Shown here: piece by piece, positions 11,662-20,197 of the stretch
How positions within the stretch are numbered: position 1 is the first letter of the stretch
How the letters are laid out: every line of letters starts with the position of its first letter
Origin: Microthrixaceae bacterium
GTDB taxonomy: Bacteria > Actinomycetota > Acidimicrobiia > Acidimicrobiales > Iamiaceae
NCBI GenBank assembly: GCA_016702505.1
Contig: JADJDU010000001.1
Coordinates: 186,001-250,000, forward strand
DNA length: 64,000 nucleotides
Direction of reading: 5' to 3'
Made by a program: the position numbers and the translations under genes
The notes under the pieces: model-generated
The model's input: the letters and a program-made list of their open reading frames with translations, nothing else
Database searches by the model: none
Told to the model about the DNA's origin: nothing

Positions 11662-12486
11662 TCAGGCTGCGGTCTTGAAGCGAGCCTTGTAGGCCTGGCC
11701 GTTCATCAGTTCTCGGATGAGGTCCTCGGTGGTCTTGCGGCCGTTCTGGAGCGAAGCACCATAGGTATCGGCAGGGCCGAGCTTGATGCTGGCTTGGAGC
11801 AGCGAGGTGTAGACGTGAACCGCGGTGACCACGCCCCAGGTGCCGCGGACGTACTCGGGGGACTCCGAGAACATGATCATCACGTAGCCACGGTGGTGAC
11901 CGTTGCGGAGGCGGTCCAACCAGAACGCCCGCCCAGCCGGGTCAGCGGGGCGCTTGAGCACCTTCTCGTAGACGAGGTCCACGAACTGCTCGTCGTTCAG
12001 GACGCCGTAGCGCACGCTGAACTCCTTGGACACCGCGAACTGGTTGGAGATGTGGGCCAGCGGCATCCCCTCGATCCGCTTGGTCACCCACGACTGGAAG
12101 CCGCGGAGGTCGGGGTTGCGGAGGAAGTAGGTCCGGTAGAGCCTGATCACGGAGTGAACGTTGGTGTTGGCCTCGGTGCTGTTGACCAACCCGGCGACGA
12201 ACACGGCCGGTTCGGTTCCGCCCTCCAGCTTGGAAACCGCCACCCGGGATTCGGTGGTTGTTGGTTCCCGCATGAGGACGTCCTTGTAGGTCTGGTTCAC
12301 CAACTCCTTAGCCGTGGCGAAGGGACCGTAGGGCGAGGCCGCGGTGGGTGGGGGCTCCAGCGCGCCGGCAGGCTGGACCATGAGGTTGCCGGCAGATCCG
12401 AGGGTCACGGCGAGCAGGACTATGAGGCTGACAGCAGCCCGGTGACGGCGTGACCGCACGGTGACGGCCTGTCGGGGGGTGGACAC
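11662..12486 (-). CDS. Secreted DUF4214-domain protein
   Basis: 274 residues. GTG 12486 is well supported by GGAGAAG seven bases upstream. The N-terminus is a signal peptide (RSRRHRAAVSLIVLLAVTLG). From about residue 50 the protein is a DUF4214 region closely matching the C-terminus of the amidase at 8413-10389: YGPFATAKELVNQTYKDVL, IRLYRTYFLRNPDLRGFQSW, then EQFVDLVYEKVLKRPADPAG and FSESPEYV. The two are evident duplicates on either side of the GT4 gene. DUF4214 has no proven activity; it occurs on secreted and surface proteins and may bind glycans (inference). The 3' end converges with the glycosyltransferase, 49 bases apart. Confidence 0.88.
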   Translation of the reverse strand: MSTPRQAVTVRSRRHRAAVSLIVLLAVTLGSAGNLMVQPAGALEPPPTAASPYGPFATAKELVNQTYKDVLMREPTTTESRVAVSKLEGGTEPAVFVAGLVNSTEANTNVHSVIRLYRTYFLRNPDLRGFQSWVTKRIEGMPLAHISNQFAVSKEFSVRYGVLNDEQFVDLVYEKVLKRPADPAGRAFWLDRLRNGHHRGYVMIMFSESPEYVRGTWGVVTAVHVYTSLLQASIKLGPADTYGASLQNGRKTTEDLIRELMNGQAYKARFKTAA

Positions 12487-12635
12487 GATGCTTCTCCAAG
12501 TCGAAAGAACAGCGCTGAGATTACGTTGACCCCCGGCCCCAGAACACATCACTCCTCATCGGTTCTCGTGGCGTGTGGTGCGACGGCCGTCGGGGGGATC
12601 CGTGTCGTGTCGATCGATGGTGGGAAGATGGAGCG

Positions 12636-13574
12636 GTGAGATCTGACTCGGGCGGTCGCTTGATCGTGGTGACGAGCAACTGTCAGCTCGGTGGGTTGCA
12701 CGCGGCATTGTCGGCCATGCTCCCAGACGATCGAGTGGTGGCGGTGCCGTACCTCGGTGTAGAGCCGCCGGAGTTGGTGGATCTCCTACCCGGCGCCGAT
12801 GTATGGGTCTCATCGATGCATCCGAGCGCGGCACGGCCGGTGCTGGAGCGTCTTGGCTCCCGCGCCGAATTGGTGTCGATTCCGCTGTTGTTGTTCACCG
12901 GCTTCCACCCCGACATCGTCCACCTGACGATGGCCGACGGCACCGAGGTGGAGTCGGCGGTCGGGGGTTACAGCTCGGCCATCGTGGCCTGGGGGTGGTT
13001 GAACGGTTGGGGGATCGACGAGATCGTGGGCCGCTTCGACCTTCCCACGTTCGAGGGCCTCGGCTACCTGTCGGCATGGGAGGGCGGTGTCCGCCTGGCC
13101 CGCTACGTGTTCGACGAGGCTGGCTGTGACTTCGAGGGTTGGTTCCTGCCGCTGGTGGCCCGAGACCGGGTGTTCATGCTCACCGACAACCACCCCACCA
13201 TCGAGGCGTTGATCCAGCTTGGGCGAGTGGTGGCCCGACGCATCGGGGCGGCCTCCGACCTGGTGGATTACCCGTGGGAGCTGGTGATCCCCGACGGGCT
13301 ACTGGCCACCTCCACCGTGTGGCCGGTCTACCCCTTTGTGGCCAGCTCCCTCGACCGGCCCGGCGCCTTCGTGTGGCGGTGCCCGAACGGTGAACTGATC
13401 GGCTTGGAGACCTTCGTGACCCGTTCGCTCGCCCTCTACGGTTCCTTCGACCCCGGGGCCGTCTCGGTGTCTCGTTTCCGCAACGACGAACGGGTGGCCC
13501 AGACCCTGGCCGTCGGCTCCGAGCGGGTCGCGGGGTCAGTTTCGGGCCCGACCGTCGGAGGCCACGGTGGCTGA
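12636..13574 (+). CDS. WcbI-type polysaccharide biosynthesis protein
   Basis: About 312 residues from GTG 12636 (GGAAG and GGAG lie upstream). The N-terminus LIVVTSNCQLGGLHAALSAMLPDDRVV matches the start of WcbI-like proteins, where an N-x-Q motif follows the first strand (SNCQ here). The middle has WVSSMHPSAARPVL and LLLFTGFHPDIVHLT. WcbI is a CoA-binding protein linked to acetylation of capsular heptose in Burkholderia; the exact acceptor here is unknown. It overlaps the downstream GSCFA gene by eight bases, so the two are translated together. Neighbours are glycan and DUF4214 genes, consistent with modification of a surface polysaccharide. The family call is by eye from the N-terminal motif and layout. 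Confidence 0.7.
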   Translation: MRSDSGGRLIVVTSNCQLGGLHAALSAMLPDDRVVAVPYLGVEPPELVDLLPGADVWVSSMHPSAARPVLERLGSRAELVSIPLLLFTGFHPDIVHLTMADGTEVESAVGGYSSAIVAWGWLNGWGIDEIVGRFDLPTFEGLGYLSAWEGGVRLARYVFDEAGCDFEGWFLPLVARDRVFMLTDNHPTIEALIQLGRVVARRIGAASDLVDYPWELVIPDGLLATSTVWPVYPFVASSLDRPGAFVWRCPNGELIGLETFVTRSLALYGSFDPGAVSVSRFRNDERVAQTLAVGSERVAGSVSGPTVGGHGG

Positions 13575-14688
13575 CCCTGTCGTGGTGTCGAACCAGCCTG
13601 ACCATCCCTACCGGGAGATCAGCGACAACCAACGCTGGCACCGAGCCGTCACCTGGGCTCCCCCCGGCGGGTTGGACCCCGTGGTGTCCACTCGTTTCGG
13701 TGTCGGGCCCGACGACCTGATCGGGACAATGGGTTCCTGCTTCGCCCAGCACCTATCCAGGCACCTGTCGCGGTCGGGGCTCGGGTACTTCGTGGCCGAG
13801 GTCGCTCCCGCAGACCTAGACGAAGCCGAGGCTCGGCGTCGCCAGTACGGCACCTTCTCGGCCCGGTACGGAAACGTCTACACGGCGGCCCAGGCGATCC
13901 AGCTGTTTCGACGGGCTTACGGCGACATGGTTCCCATCGAGGGCGCGTGGACCCGAGGGTCGGTGTTCGTCGACCCGTTTCGGCCGCGGGTCGAACCCGA
14001 CGGTTTCGCGGACGTCGCTGCTCTCGAAGGGGATCGGGTCCGCCACCTTGCCGCGGTGCGCGAGGTGTTCGAACGCTCGACGGTGTTGGTGTTCACCCTG
14101 GGACTCACCGAGGCGTGGCGTAGCCGCGACGACGGGGCTGTGTTCGCCACCGCTCCGGGAGTGGATGGAGGGGTGTGGGACCCCGATCGCTACGAGTTCG
14201 TGAACTACGGGGTGGACGAGGTCAGGTCCCACCTGTTCGAGCTGTGTGATCTGGTTCGTTCCGTGAACCCGGGCGCCAAGATCCTGCTCACGGTGTCGCC
14301 GGTCCCGCTGGTGGCCACCTACGAACCCCGCCACGTACTGGTTTCGACCACGGTGTCCAAAGCGGTTCTGCGAGTGGCAGCCGAGGAGGCACTGGCTCGT
14401 TTCGACTTCGTTGACTATTTCCCGAGCTACGAACTGATCGCCTCCGCTACGGGCATCACCGACAGCTACGAGCCCGACCGACGGTCGGTGACAGACGTCG
14501 GAGTGTCTCACGTGATGCGGGTGTTCACCCATCACTACGTGGACGGCGCTGCGTGGTCGGCTCCGTCGTCGGGAACCTTGGGGGCAGCAGCGAGCCGGGC
14601 CATGACCACCTCCGCCGCCGACTACCCGGTCATTTGTGACGAGGACGCGGTCCTAGCGGCCATGGAGGCGACGGCGCCAGGAGGCTGA
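13567..14688 (+). CDS. GSCFA-family protein (SGNH-like)
   Basis: 373 residues starting at GTG 13567, overlapping the end of the WcbI-like gene by eight bases. It contains the family's defining motif as IGTMGSCFAQHLSRHL (about residues 55-70). Also present are RYGNVYTAAQAIQLFRRAYG, VFTLGLTEAW, and LTVSPVPLVAT followed by NxxSKAxLR-like VSTTVSKAVLRVAAEEA, as in GSCFA proteins. The family is SGNH-hydrolase-like and turns up in polysaccharide and lipid-modification loci; no substrate is established. There is no signal peptide, so it is probably cytoplasmic. The tight coupling with WcbI suggests a shared acyl or acetyl modification of glycan (inference). Confidence 0.85.
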   Translation: MADPVVVSNQPDHPYREISDNQRWHRAVTWAPPGGLDPVVSTRFGVGPDDLIGTMGSCFAQHLSRHLSRSGLGYFVAEVAPADLDEAEARRRQYGTFSARYGNVYTAAQAIQLFRRAYGDMVPIEGAWTRGSVFVDPFRPRVEPDGFADVAALEGDRVRHLAAVREVFERSTVLVFTLGLTEAWRSRDDGAVFATAPGVDGGVWDPDRYEFVNYGVDEVRSHLFELCDLVRSVNPGAKILLTVSPVPLVATYEPRHVLVSTTVSKAVLRVAAEEALARFDFVDYFPSYELIASATGITDSYEPDRRSVTDVGVSHVMRVFTHHYVDGAAWSAPSSGTLGAAASRAMTTSAADYPVICDEDAVLAAMEATAPGG

Positions 14689-14731
14689 ACCGCTCGCGTC
14701 CTTGGCCTCTCGACGATCGTCGTTGCGATAG

Positions 14732-14790
14732 GACCGGAAAAGCCGACCTCGGCAATCTGGGGCTCCGCCACGAAGGCCTCTGTCGCCGGA
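14732..14790 (+). other. Possible structured leader RNA or repeat, copy 1
   Basis: In the 272-base gap between the GSCFA gene and the first secreted repeat protein, a stretch beginning GACCGGAAAAGCCGACCTC matches another intergenic stretch at 33615-33684. They share about 30 of 36 positions, including GGCTCCG, and a following GCCTCTG-CG block. Both lie in untranslated gaps on the plus strand. No known riboswitch consensus was recognised, and the pairing is not obvious by eye. It may be an unrecognised structured RNA, a leader element or a decayed repeat. Confidence 0.3.
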
Positions 14791-14960
14791 CCCCCGGCCC
14801 AGTCCTGCTGCTTCATTTCGTCAGACAGCCGAATACCATCGGTGGCCGCATCGAGAGCCCGATTCGCCTGGATGAACAGGGAGAATCGAGAACTACCCTC
14901 CTTCGATCGGTGGAGGGGGGGTACCGTCGGGGACGACGACGATGGTGGAGGCGGTCGAGC

Positions 14961-16193
14961 ATGGTCAGGTCAGCGAGGACGGGCAACAGGCTCTTCGTGG
15001 TGGTGGCGGCGCTCCTGGCGGTCCTGGCCGGGATTGGGCCTACCGGTTCTGGTTCCGTGATTCCAGTGGCGGCCGCGGCTGGTGTGTCGATCTCGGTGGA
15101 ACCCGCATCCGGATTGGTCGACGGGCAGAAGGTGACGGTCAGCGGTGACGGCTACTCGTCTCTGGTGGTGATGGGCGTATGCCCAGTGGGGTTGTCGGAC
15201 CGTGATGCCGAGATCTGTGCTCACGGCCAGTACCTGAAGTTCGCCGAGGCCGACAGCAACGGGTCGTTCACCGTCGAAGTAGAGGTGCCGGCGATGGTCC
15301 ACCACGACGACTCCCTGGCCATGACCGACTGCCGGGCCGAGCCGTGTGAGCTGGTCGCTCTAGATGCCGATCAGGTCGACCCCCCAGTGCTAGCCCGGCA
15401 CCCTCTGGACTTCGACCCTGACGGGGACCTGTTGGCAAGGCCGACCTTGACGGTCACCCCGACCACCGGTCTCGTGGACGGTCAGAGGTTGCAGGTGACC
15501 GGCGCTGGTTTCGATGCCAGCTTCGGTGCCGCTGGTTGGGTCCACGTGGTCCAGTGCGCCGCGACGGCCTCGCTCTACGCCTGTCGCCCGGCCGGTGACG
15601 GCGCGATCTCGGCAACCGGCGGGTTCTCGGTGCTGGCCTCGGTTCGCACGGAGGTCAGGGTCGATGGGAGCACCCAACGCCTCGACTGCCGGTCGACCGC
15701 GGTGGTGTGCCGACTGGGCGTGAGCTCGGCTGATTCTCGGCGTGCCGTGCCGGTGACCCTCACCTTCTCGCCGCAGGCTCCCGCCCGGCTCCGGCCAGTC
15801 CTGAACCTCGCCCCCACCTCCGGGCTGGTCGACGGCCAGGAGATCCACTTCGAAGGTCACGGGTTCGAGCCCGGCGAATACCTAGCCATCACCCAGTGCG
15901 TGGTCTCCGACAGCGGCTCTCCTAGCGCGTGCACAGAGCTCGATGGCGACGTGTTGGTGGACCGAGCAGGAGTGATGCAGGGCGCCAAGCGGGTGCGACA
16001 GGTGTTGGTGCCCCACCCCGAAGACCCCGGCATCCCGGTCGACTGCGGGGTCGGGCGATGTGAGATCTGGGTGTACAACGCCGATGAACAGATCACCGTC
16101 CCGCTCCACTTCGCTCGGTCCTCGGTTGGCGCCGCCGCATCGCCGGCTCGCCCAGGTTCAGCGGTGGCCGGCACTCCCGGCTACACCGGGTGA
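14961..16193 (+). CDS. Secreted protein with three neocarzinostatin-like repeats and C-terminal Tyr-Thr-Gly
   Basis: 410 residues from ATG 14961 (GGTGGAGG upstream). A signal peptide follows the basic start (RLFVVVAALLAVLAGIG). Three repeats of about 115 residues begin near residues 42, 161 and 276, each opening with the pattern V-x-P-x-x-GLVDGQ-x-V-x-G-x-GF and closing with DCR...C: VEPASGLVDGQKVTVSGDGY, VTPTTGLVDGQRLQVTGAGF and LAPTSGLVDGQEIHFEGHGF. This is the neocarzinostatin (PF00960-like) immunoglobulin fold with its disulfides. In Streptomyces such proteins carry enediyne antibiotics; nothing here suggests an enediyne pathway, so a structural or binding role outside the cell is more likely. 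It ends AVAGTPGYTG, a tail shared with the next two genes. Confidence 0.85.
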   Translation: MVRSARTGNRLFVVVAALLAVLAGIGPTGSGSVIPVAAAAGVSISVEPASGLVDGQKVTVSGDGYSSLVVMGVCPVGLSDRDAEICAHGQYLKFAEADSNGSFTVEVEVPAMVHHDDSLAMTDCRAEPCELVALDADQVDPPVLARHPLDFDPDGDLLARPTLTVTPTTGLVDGQRLQVTGAGFDASFGAAGWVHVVQCAATASLYACRPAGDGAISATGGFSVLASVRTEVRVDGSTQRLDCRSTAVVCRLGVSSADSRRAVPVTLTFSPQAPARLRPVLNLAPTSGLVDGQEIHFEGHGFEPGEYLAITQCVVSDSGSPSACTELDGDVLVDRAGVMQGAKRVRQVLVPHPEDPGIPVDCGVGRCEIWVYNADEQITVPLHFARSSVGAAASPARPGSAVAGTPGYTG

Positions 16194-16250
16194 CGCGGCC
16201 GGACCGCCGAGACTCGTGATGCAATCACCAACCACAGGGACGAACAGGAC

Positions 16251-18822
16251 ATGAAGACCTTGACGGGCTCGGCCCGAACGCGCTCGATCCACCGCCAGGT
16301 GGTGGCTCTGATCCTGGTGGCGGTGTCTGCCTTGGTCCCGGCCGGGCGAGGCGCCCTCTTCGGTGTCGAACAGGCATCGGCGGCTGCCACCCTGTCGGCT
16401 TCTCCCTCGACTGATCTTGTGGACGGACAAGACGTGACCGTCTCCGGGGCGGGTTTCACGGACATGGTCCTGATCGCGCTGTGCCCGGTCGGGCTGACCG
16501 ATGCCGAGGCAGAGGATTGCGCCTGGGCTCAGGAGTTGGTCCTGGGGCAACCTGATGAGGCCGGTTCGTTCTCGCTGACCTTCCGGATCTCGGCTCTTGT
16601 CGCCGAGTCCGGGTCTGGAACGTTCACCGACTGCCGCTCGGCGATGTGTGAGCTGGTTGGCCTGGAATGGCAGGACGATGGTGGGCCGGTGGTCCGGGCC
16701 CGCGTTCCGATGGCATTCGATCCCGTCGCCCCGCTGATCCCGGCCCCGGTGGTATCGGTGAATCCCGACTCGGATCTGTTCGACGGTCAAACCGTCTCGG
16801 TGGGCGGGGCCGGATTCGACCCTGAGGAGCCGTTCACCGTCCAGCTCTGCGCAGCAGATGGCACCGAGACCGGGTGTCGGTCGCTCGGCAGCGGCGTGAC
16901 CTCTGCCAGTGGTGACCTGATCACAGACGTGAAGCTGCGAGCCACGGTGGCCAGCTACGAGACCGAAGAGGCCCGGATCGATTGCCGTTCGGCCAGCGCC
17001 GTCTGTCAGGTCCAGGTCTACGCCGATGCTTGGCGCCAACCAGACCCGGTGACGGTGGACTTCGATCCGGCGGCGCCTCTGCTTCCGCTTCCGCTTCTCT
17101 CTGCTCACCCCACCACCGATCTGGTGGACGGCCAGGTAGTTCACCTGAGTGGATCGGGCTTCGATCCAGGATCGTGGATCGTCATCACCCAGTGCGGCCC
17201 GACCGATCTCGACGGGAACAGGACTTGCAGGTCCAACCACACCAGCGCTTCGCCAGATCCGATTGGCGCCATCGAATCTGATTTGGCGGTGCGAACCATC
17301 ATCAAGCCGTGGGCGGACAGCGGCGACGAGCCGGTCGATTGCCGGGTGCAGAACTGCGTGGTGAGGGCATATTCGCCCGACGGCAGCTACGTGTTCCCGC
17401 TCGATTTCGATCCCGACGCTCCGTTGATGGCTCCTCCGTCGGTGTCGGTCGACCCCTCGGCGGACATTGTCGATGGTGAAGCGGTGGCGGTGACCCTCAC
17501 CGGCTTCGATCCGGCCACCTACGTCGACGTATCGCTGTGTGAGATCGGTACCGAGCGATGCGATCCGGCATCGTCACGTTCGCCAGAGATCGACATGGAC
17601 GGCCCGACGGTCGTAGAACTGAAGTTGTACGGAGCCTTCCCCACCTATGCCGAACCGGTCGACTGCCGGCAGGGTCCTGGCTGTGAGATCAGGGTCACCG
17701 ACTGGATCGAGGAGGAGACCTACCGGGTTCCGGTCTCCTTCGGGCCGCCACCTCCGTCTCGGGGCCGCTTCATCGACCCGGTGTTCAGCGACATCGAAGT
17801 GGACCACGATGTGCTCTATCGGACCACCACCGATCACCTGGGACGCACCGTCGACCTGAAGATGGACATCTACCAGCCGGCCGGTGACCGCCTCGCCCAG
17901 CGTCCGGTGGTCATGTGGATGCACGGCGGTTGGTTCATCTTTGGTGACAAGTCCTCCATGGAGCCCTATGCCTGGGCATCGGCTCAGCGTGGGTATGTGG
18001 CCATATCCCTCCAGTACCGGCTGAGGACCGATGCCTCCACCTCACAGCTCGAGGAGGTGGTGGCCGCGGCCCATGATGCCCGTGACGATGCATCGGCGGC
18101 CCTGCATTGGATCAGGGCCAACGCCGATGACCTGAGGATCGATCCTCGGGCCATCTTCGTCGGCGGCTATTCGGCTGGCGGGGTGTTGAGCTGGAACCTG
18201 TCCTATCCGGACCAGTCCCGTGGCTACGGCCCTTCCGAGGTGGCAGCCGCCGCTCCCATCGCCGGAGTTCCCTTCGTGGCCCGAACCCGGTGATCCGCCG
18301 GTCATCGGCTTCCACGCCACCAACGACACCACCGTTCCTCCCAGCGGGGCACGGGAGAAGTGCGCGGCAGCCGTCTACATCGGGTTGGTGTGCGAGTGGA
18401 TCGAGTACCCCGACGGCGGGCACGGGGTGGTGTCCTCTGAGTTCCGCGACATCGTGGAGAGGAGCCACACCTTCTTCTACGAGCAGGTGCTGGGCCCCCT
18501 CGGCTATGACCCGGGTGTCGGCCCGACCCATCCACCGCTTCCGCCGCGTCCTCCGCTGAACCCGACGGTTACCACCACAACATCGGTTACCACCACGACC
18601 TTGCCGGGCGGTTCCACCACCACCACCACCTCCTCGCTCGCTTCTGCCTCGTCGACCACATCGTCTACTCCGAACTCGGAGCCGACCTCGACGAGCGGGG
18701 TAGCTGTCACCTCCACCACTGGCCGAGCACCGACAACCGGGCAGCCCCGTCCCCCCGTCGACCACGTTCCAGGTGCCCGGCCCGCCGCGGCCATCGAAGC
18801 ACCCCCCAGCTACACCGGCTGA
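16251..18822 (+). CDS. Secreted neocarzinostatin-repeat / alpha-beta hydrolase (esterase) fusion, frameshifted
   Basis: About 856 residues when joined. After a signal peptide come four neocarzinostatin-like repeats near residues 45, 166, 280 and 394 (LVDGQDVTVSGAGF, LFDGQTVSVGGAGF, LVDGQVVHLSGSGF, IVDGEAVAVTLTGF). A BD-FAE/carboxylesterase-like domain follows from about 500: oxyanion HGGWFIFGDKSS, nucleophile VGGYSAGGVLSW, and after the frame change acid HATNDTTVP and base DGGHG. The frame must shift by one extra base near 18262-18285, otherwise translation stops at 18293 before the catalytic Asp and His. A Thr/Ser/Pro-rich stalk leads to the ending AIEAPPSYTG. It is probably an extracellular esterase tethered at the surface; substrate unknown. 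It is 57 bases downstream of its paralogue. Confidence 0.85.
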
Positions 18823-18995
18823 CCACCCCCAGATCTGCTCGACGACAACCCAGCGATCGGAAAGGCCCGGAGACGAGATGCCCGCCCGAAACTCGGGGCC
18901 ACCGCAGCCAGATGACTGCCGGGCACCCCACCACCCGTGGAATGCCCTGGGCACCGTACGATTCGATCATCGATGTAGATGGCAGGGGGCAGGCG

Positions 18996-20159
18996 ATGGC
19001 GTCAATCGAGGTAGCCGACGACAGAGAGCGCAGACTGCGACCATCACCACCATCACGACCATCGGCCCGAGGCGCGACGTGGACGGCCTGGCGTGGTCGT
19101 AGCAGTTCTCTGGCCCTGATCCTGATAGGGGTCGTGGTGATCGGTCTCGTGGTGCCTTCGACATCGCTGGCCCCGGTGGGCGCCGACCCCGTAGACCCCT
19201 CGGTCGTGGTGACACCGACATCTGGTCTGGTCGACGGTCAGGTTGCGCACGTCGCCGGCTGGGGGTTTCCGGCCGAGGCCGGTGTGGCGGTCGACCTATG
19301 TGGACCGGTGGAGCTAGACGGCGGTCGGCAGTGCCGGAGGCTGAACAACACCGATGCCGACTCTGGCGGAAGCGTGGAGGTGGACGTCTGGTTGCGGGCC
19401 ATCATCTCCCAGCGTTCCGTTCCCGGGCCGCCCCCGGCGTCGCCCCGGGTGCCGGTGGACTGCCGGGAGGCCTTGTGCGTGGTGGTTGTCTCCTATTGGG
19501 ACTCGCTCACCTTGGAGACCTTGGGCACGCTCGCTCACGTGCCGGTGGTATTCGAGGCCGACGGGCCGCTGCTGCCAGCACCCGATGTCTCGGTGGATCC
19601 CGACCGGGGGATCGTGGACGGTCAGGCGGTTCGGGTGACGTTCACCAACTTCGATCCCACCGGCTACTTCGGAGATGTGCGCCTATGCCGAGTTGGATCC
19701 GACGCCTGTGATCTGCAGGCCGGCGTTCCCGTCGTCATCGACCCCTTCGGCTCGGCGACGGTGAAGCTGGTGCTCCACGCCAGCTTCTCCAGCCACGACG
19801 GTCAACTGGTCGACTGCCGAACTCCTCCCGGATGTGAGGTAGAGGTCCAGCACTGGGACCGAAACCTCTCCTACTCCGCTCTCGTCCGCTTTGGCCCACC
19901 CCCAAGGCCCCCGTTCGTTCCTCCGCCCTCAGACCCTGGCCAGCCATCCACCTCGCTGCCACCGTCCACCACCTTGCCCACGGCGACCGCCTTGCCCACG
20001 GCGACCACCTTGCCCACCGTGACCACCCTGCCGGCCTCGACCTCAACCTCGACACCGTCGACATCAGCGACGGATCCGAGGCTGCCTGCGGCTCCCGCTT
20101 CGCCACCCCGAGCCCAGCCCGCCACCGCCATGGCGGCTGCCCCGACCTACACCGGCTAG
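18996..20159 (+). CDS. Secreted protein with two neocarzinostatin-like repeats, Thr/Pro stalk and C-terminal Tyr-Thr-Gly
   Basis: About 387 residues using ATG 18996; an upstream in-frame ATG at 18912 is possible but would put 28 extra residues before the signal peptide. A long basic N-region precedes the hydrophobic SSSLALILIGVVVIGLVV. Two repeats begin VTPTSGLVDGQVAHVAGWGF and VDPDRGIVDGQAVRVTFTNF, each closing with paired cysteines (DCREALC, DCRTPPGC). The tail is a Ser/Thr/Pro stalk with short LPTATxLPT-type repeats, ending ATAMAAAPTYTG. This is the third of three consecutive paralogues, which differ in repeat number (three, four, two) and in having an esterase domain or not. Function unknown; extracellular. 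Confidence 0.83.
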   Translation: MASIEVADDRERRLRPSPPSRPSARGATWTAWRGRSSSLALILIGVVVIGLVVPSTSLAPVGADPVDPSVVVTPTSGLVDGQVAHVAGWGFPAEAGVAVDLCGPVELDGGRQCRRLNNTDADSGGSVEVDVWLRAIISQRSVPGPPPASPRVPVDCREALCVVVVSYWDSLTLETLGTLAHVPVVFEADGPLLPAPDVSVDPDRGIVDGQAVRVTFTNFDPTGYFGDVRLCRVGSDACDLQAGVPVVIDPFGSATVKLVLHASFSSHDGQLVDCRTPPGCEVEVQHWDRNLSYSALVRFGPPPRPPFVPPPSDPGQPSTSLPPSTTLPTATALPTATTLPTVTTLPASTSTSTPSTSATDPRLPAAPASPPRAQPATAMAAAPTYTG

Positions 20160-20197
20160 CGCTCTACCTGGAACCGAATGGGGGTGACGACTCGTTG

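Noticed and set aside
14961..20159. Enediyne antibiotic carrier (apoprotein) locus
   Set aside because: The neocarzinostatin-like repeats are multi-copy with stalks and an esterase; no polyketide synthase or enediyne genes are visible, so a chromoprotein role is unsupported.
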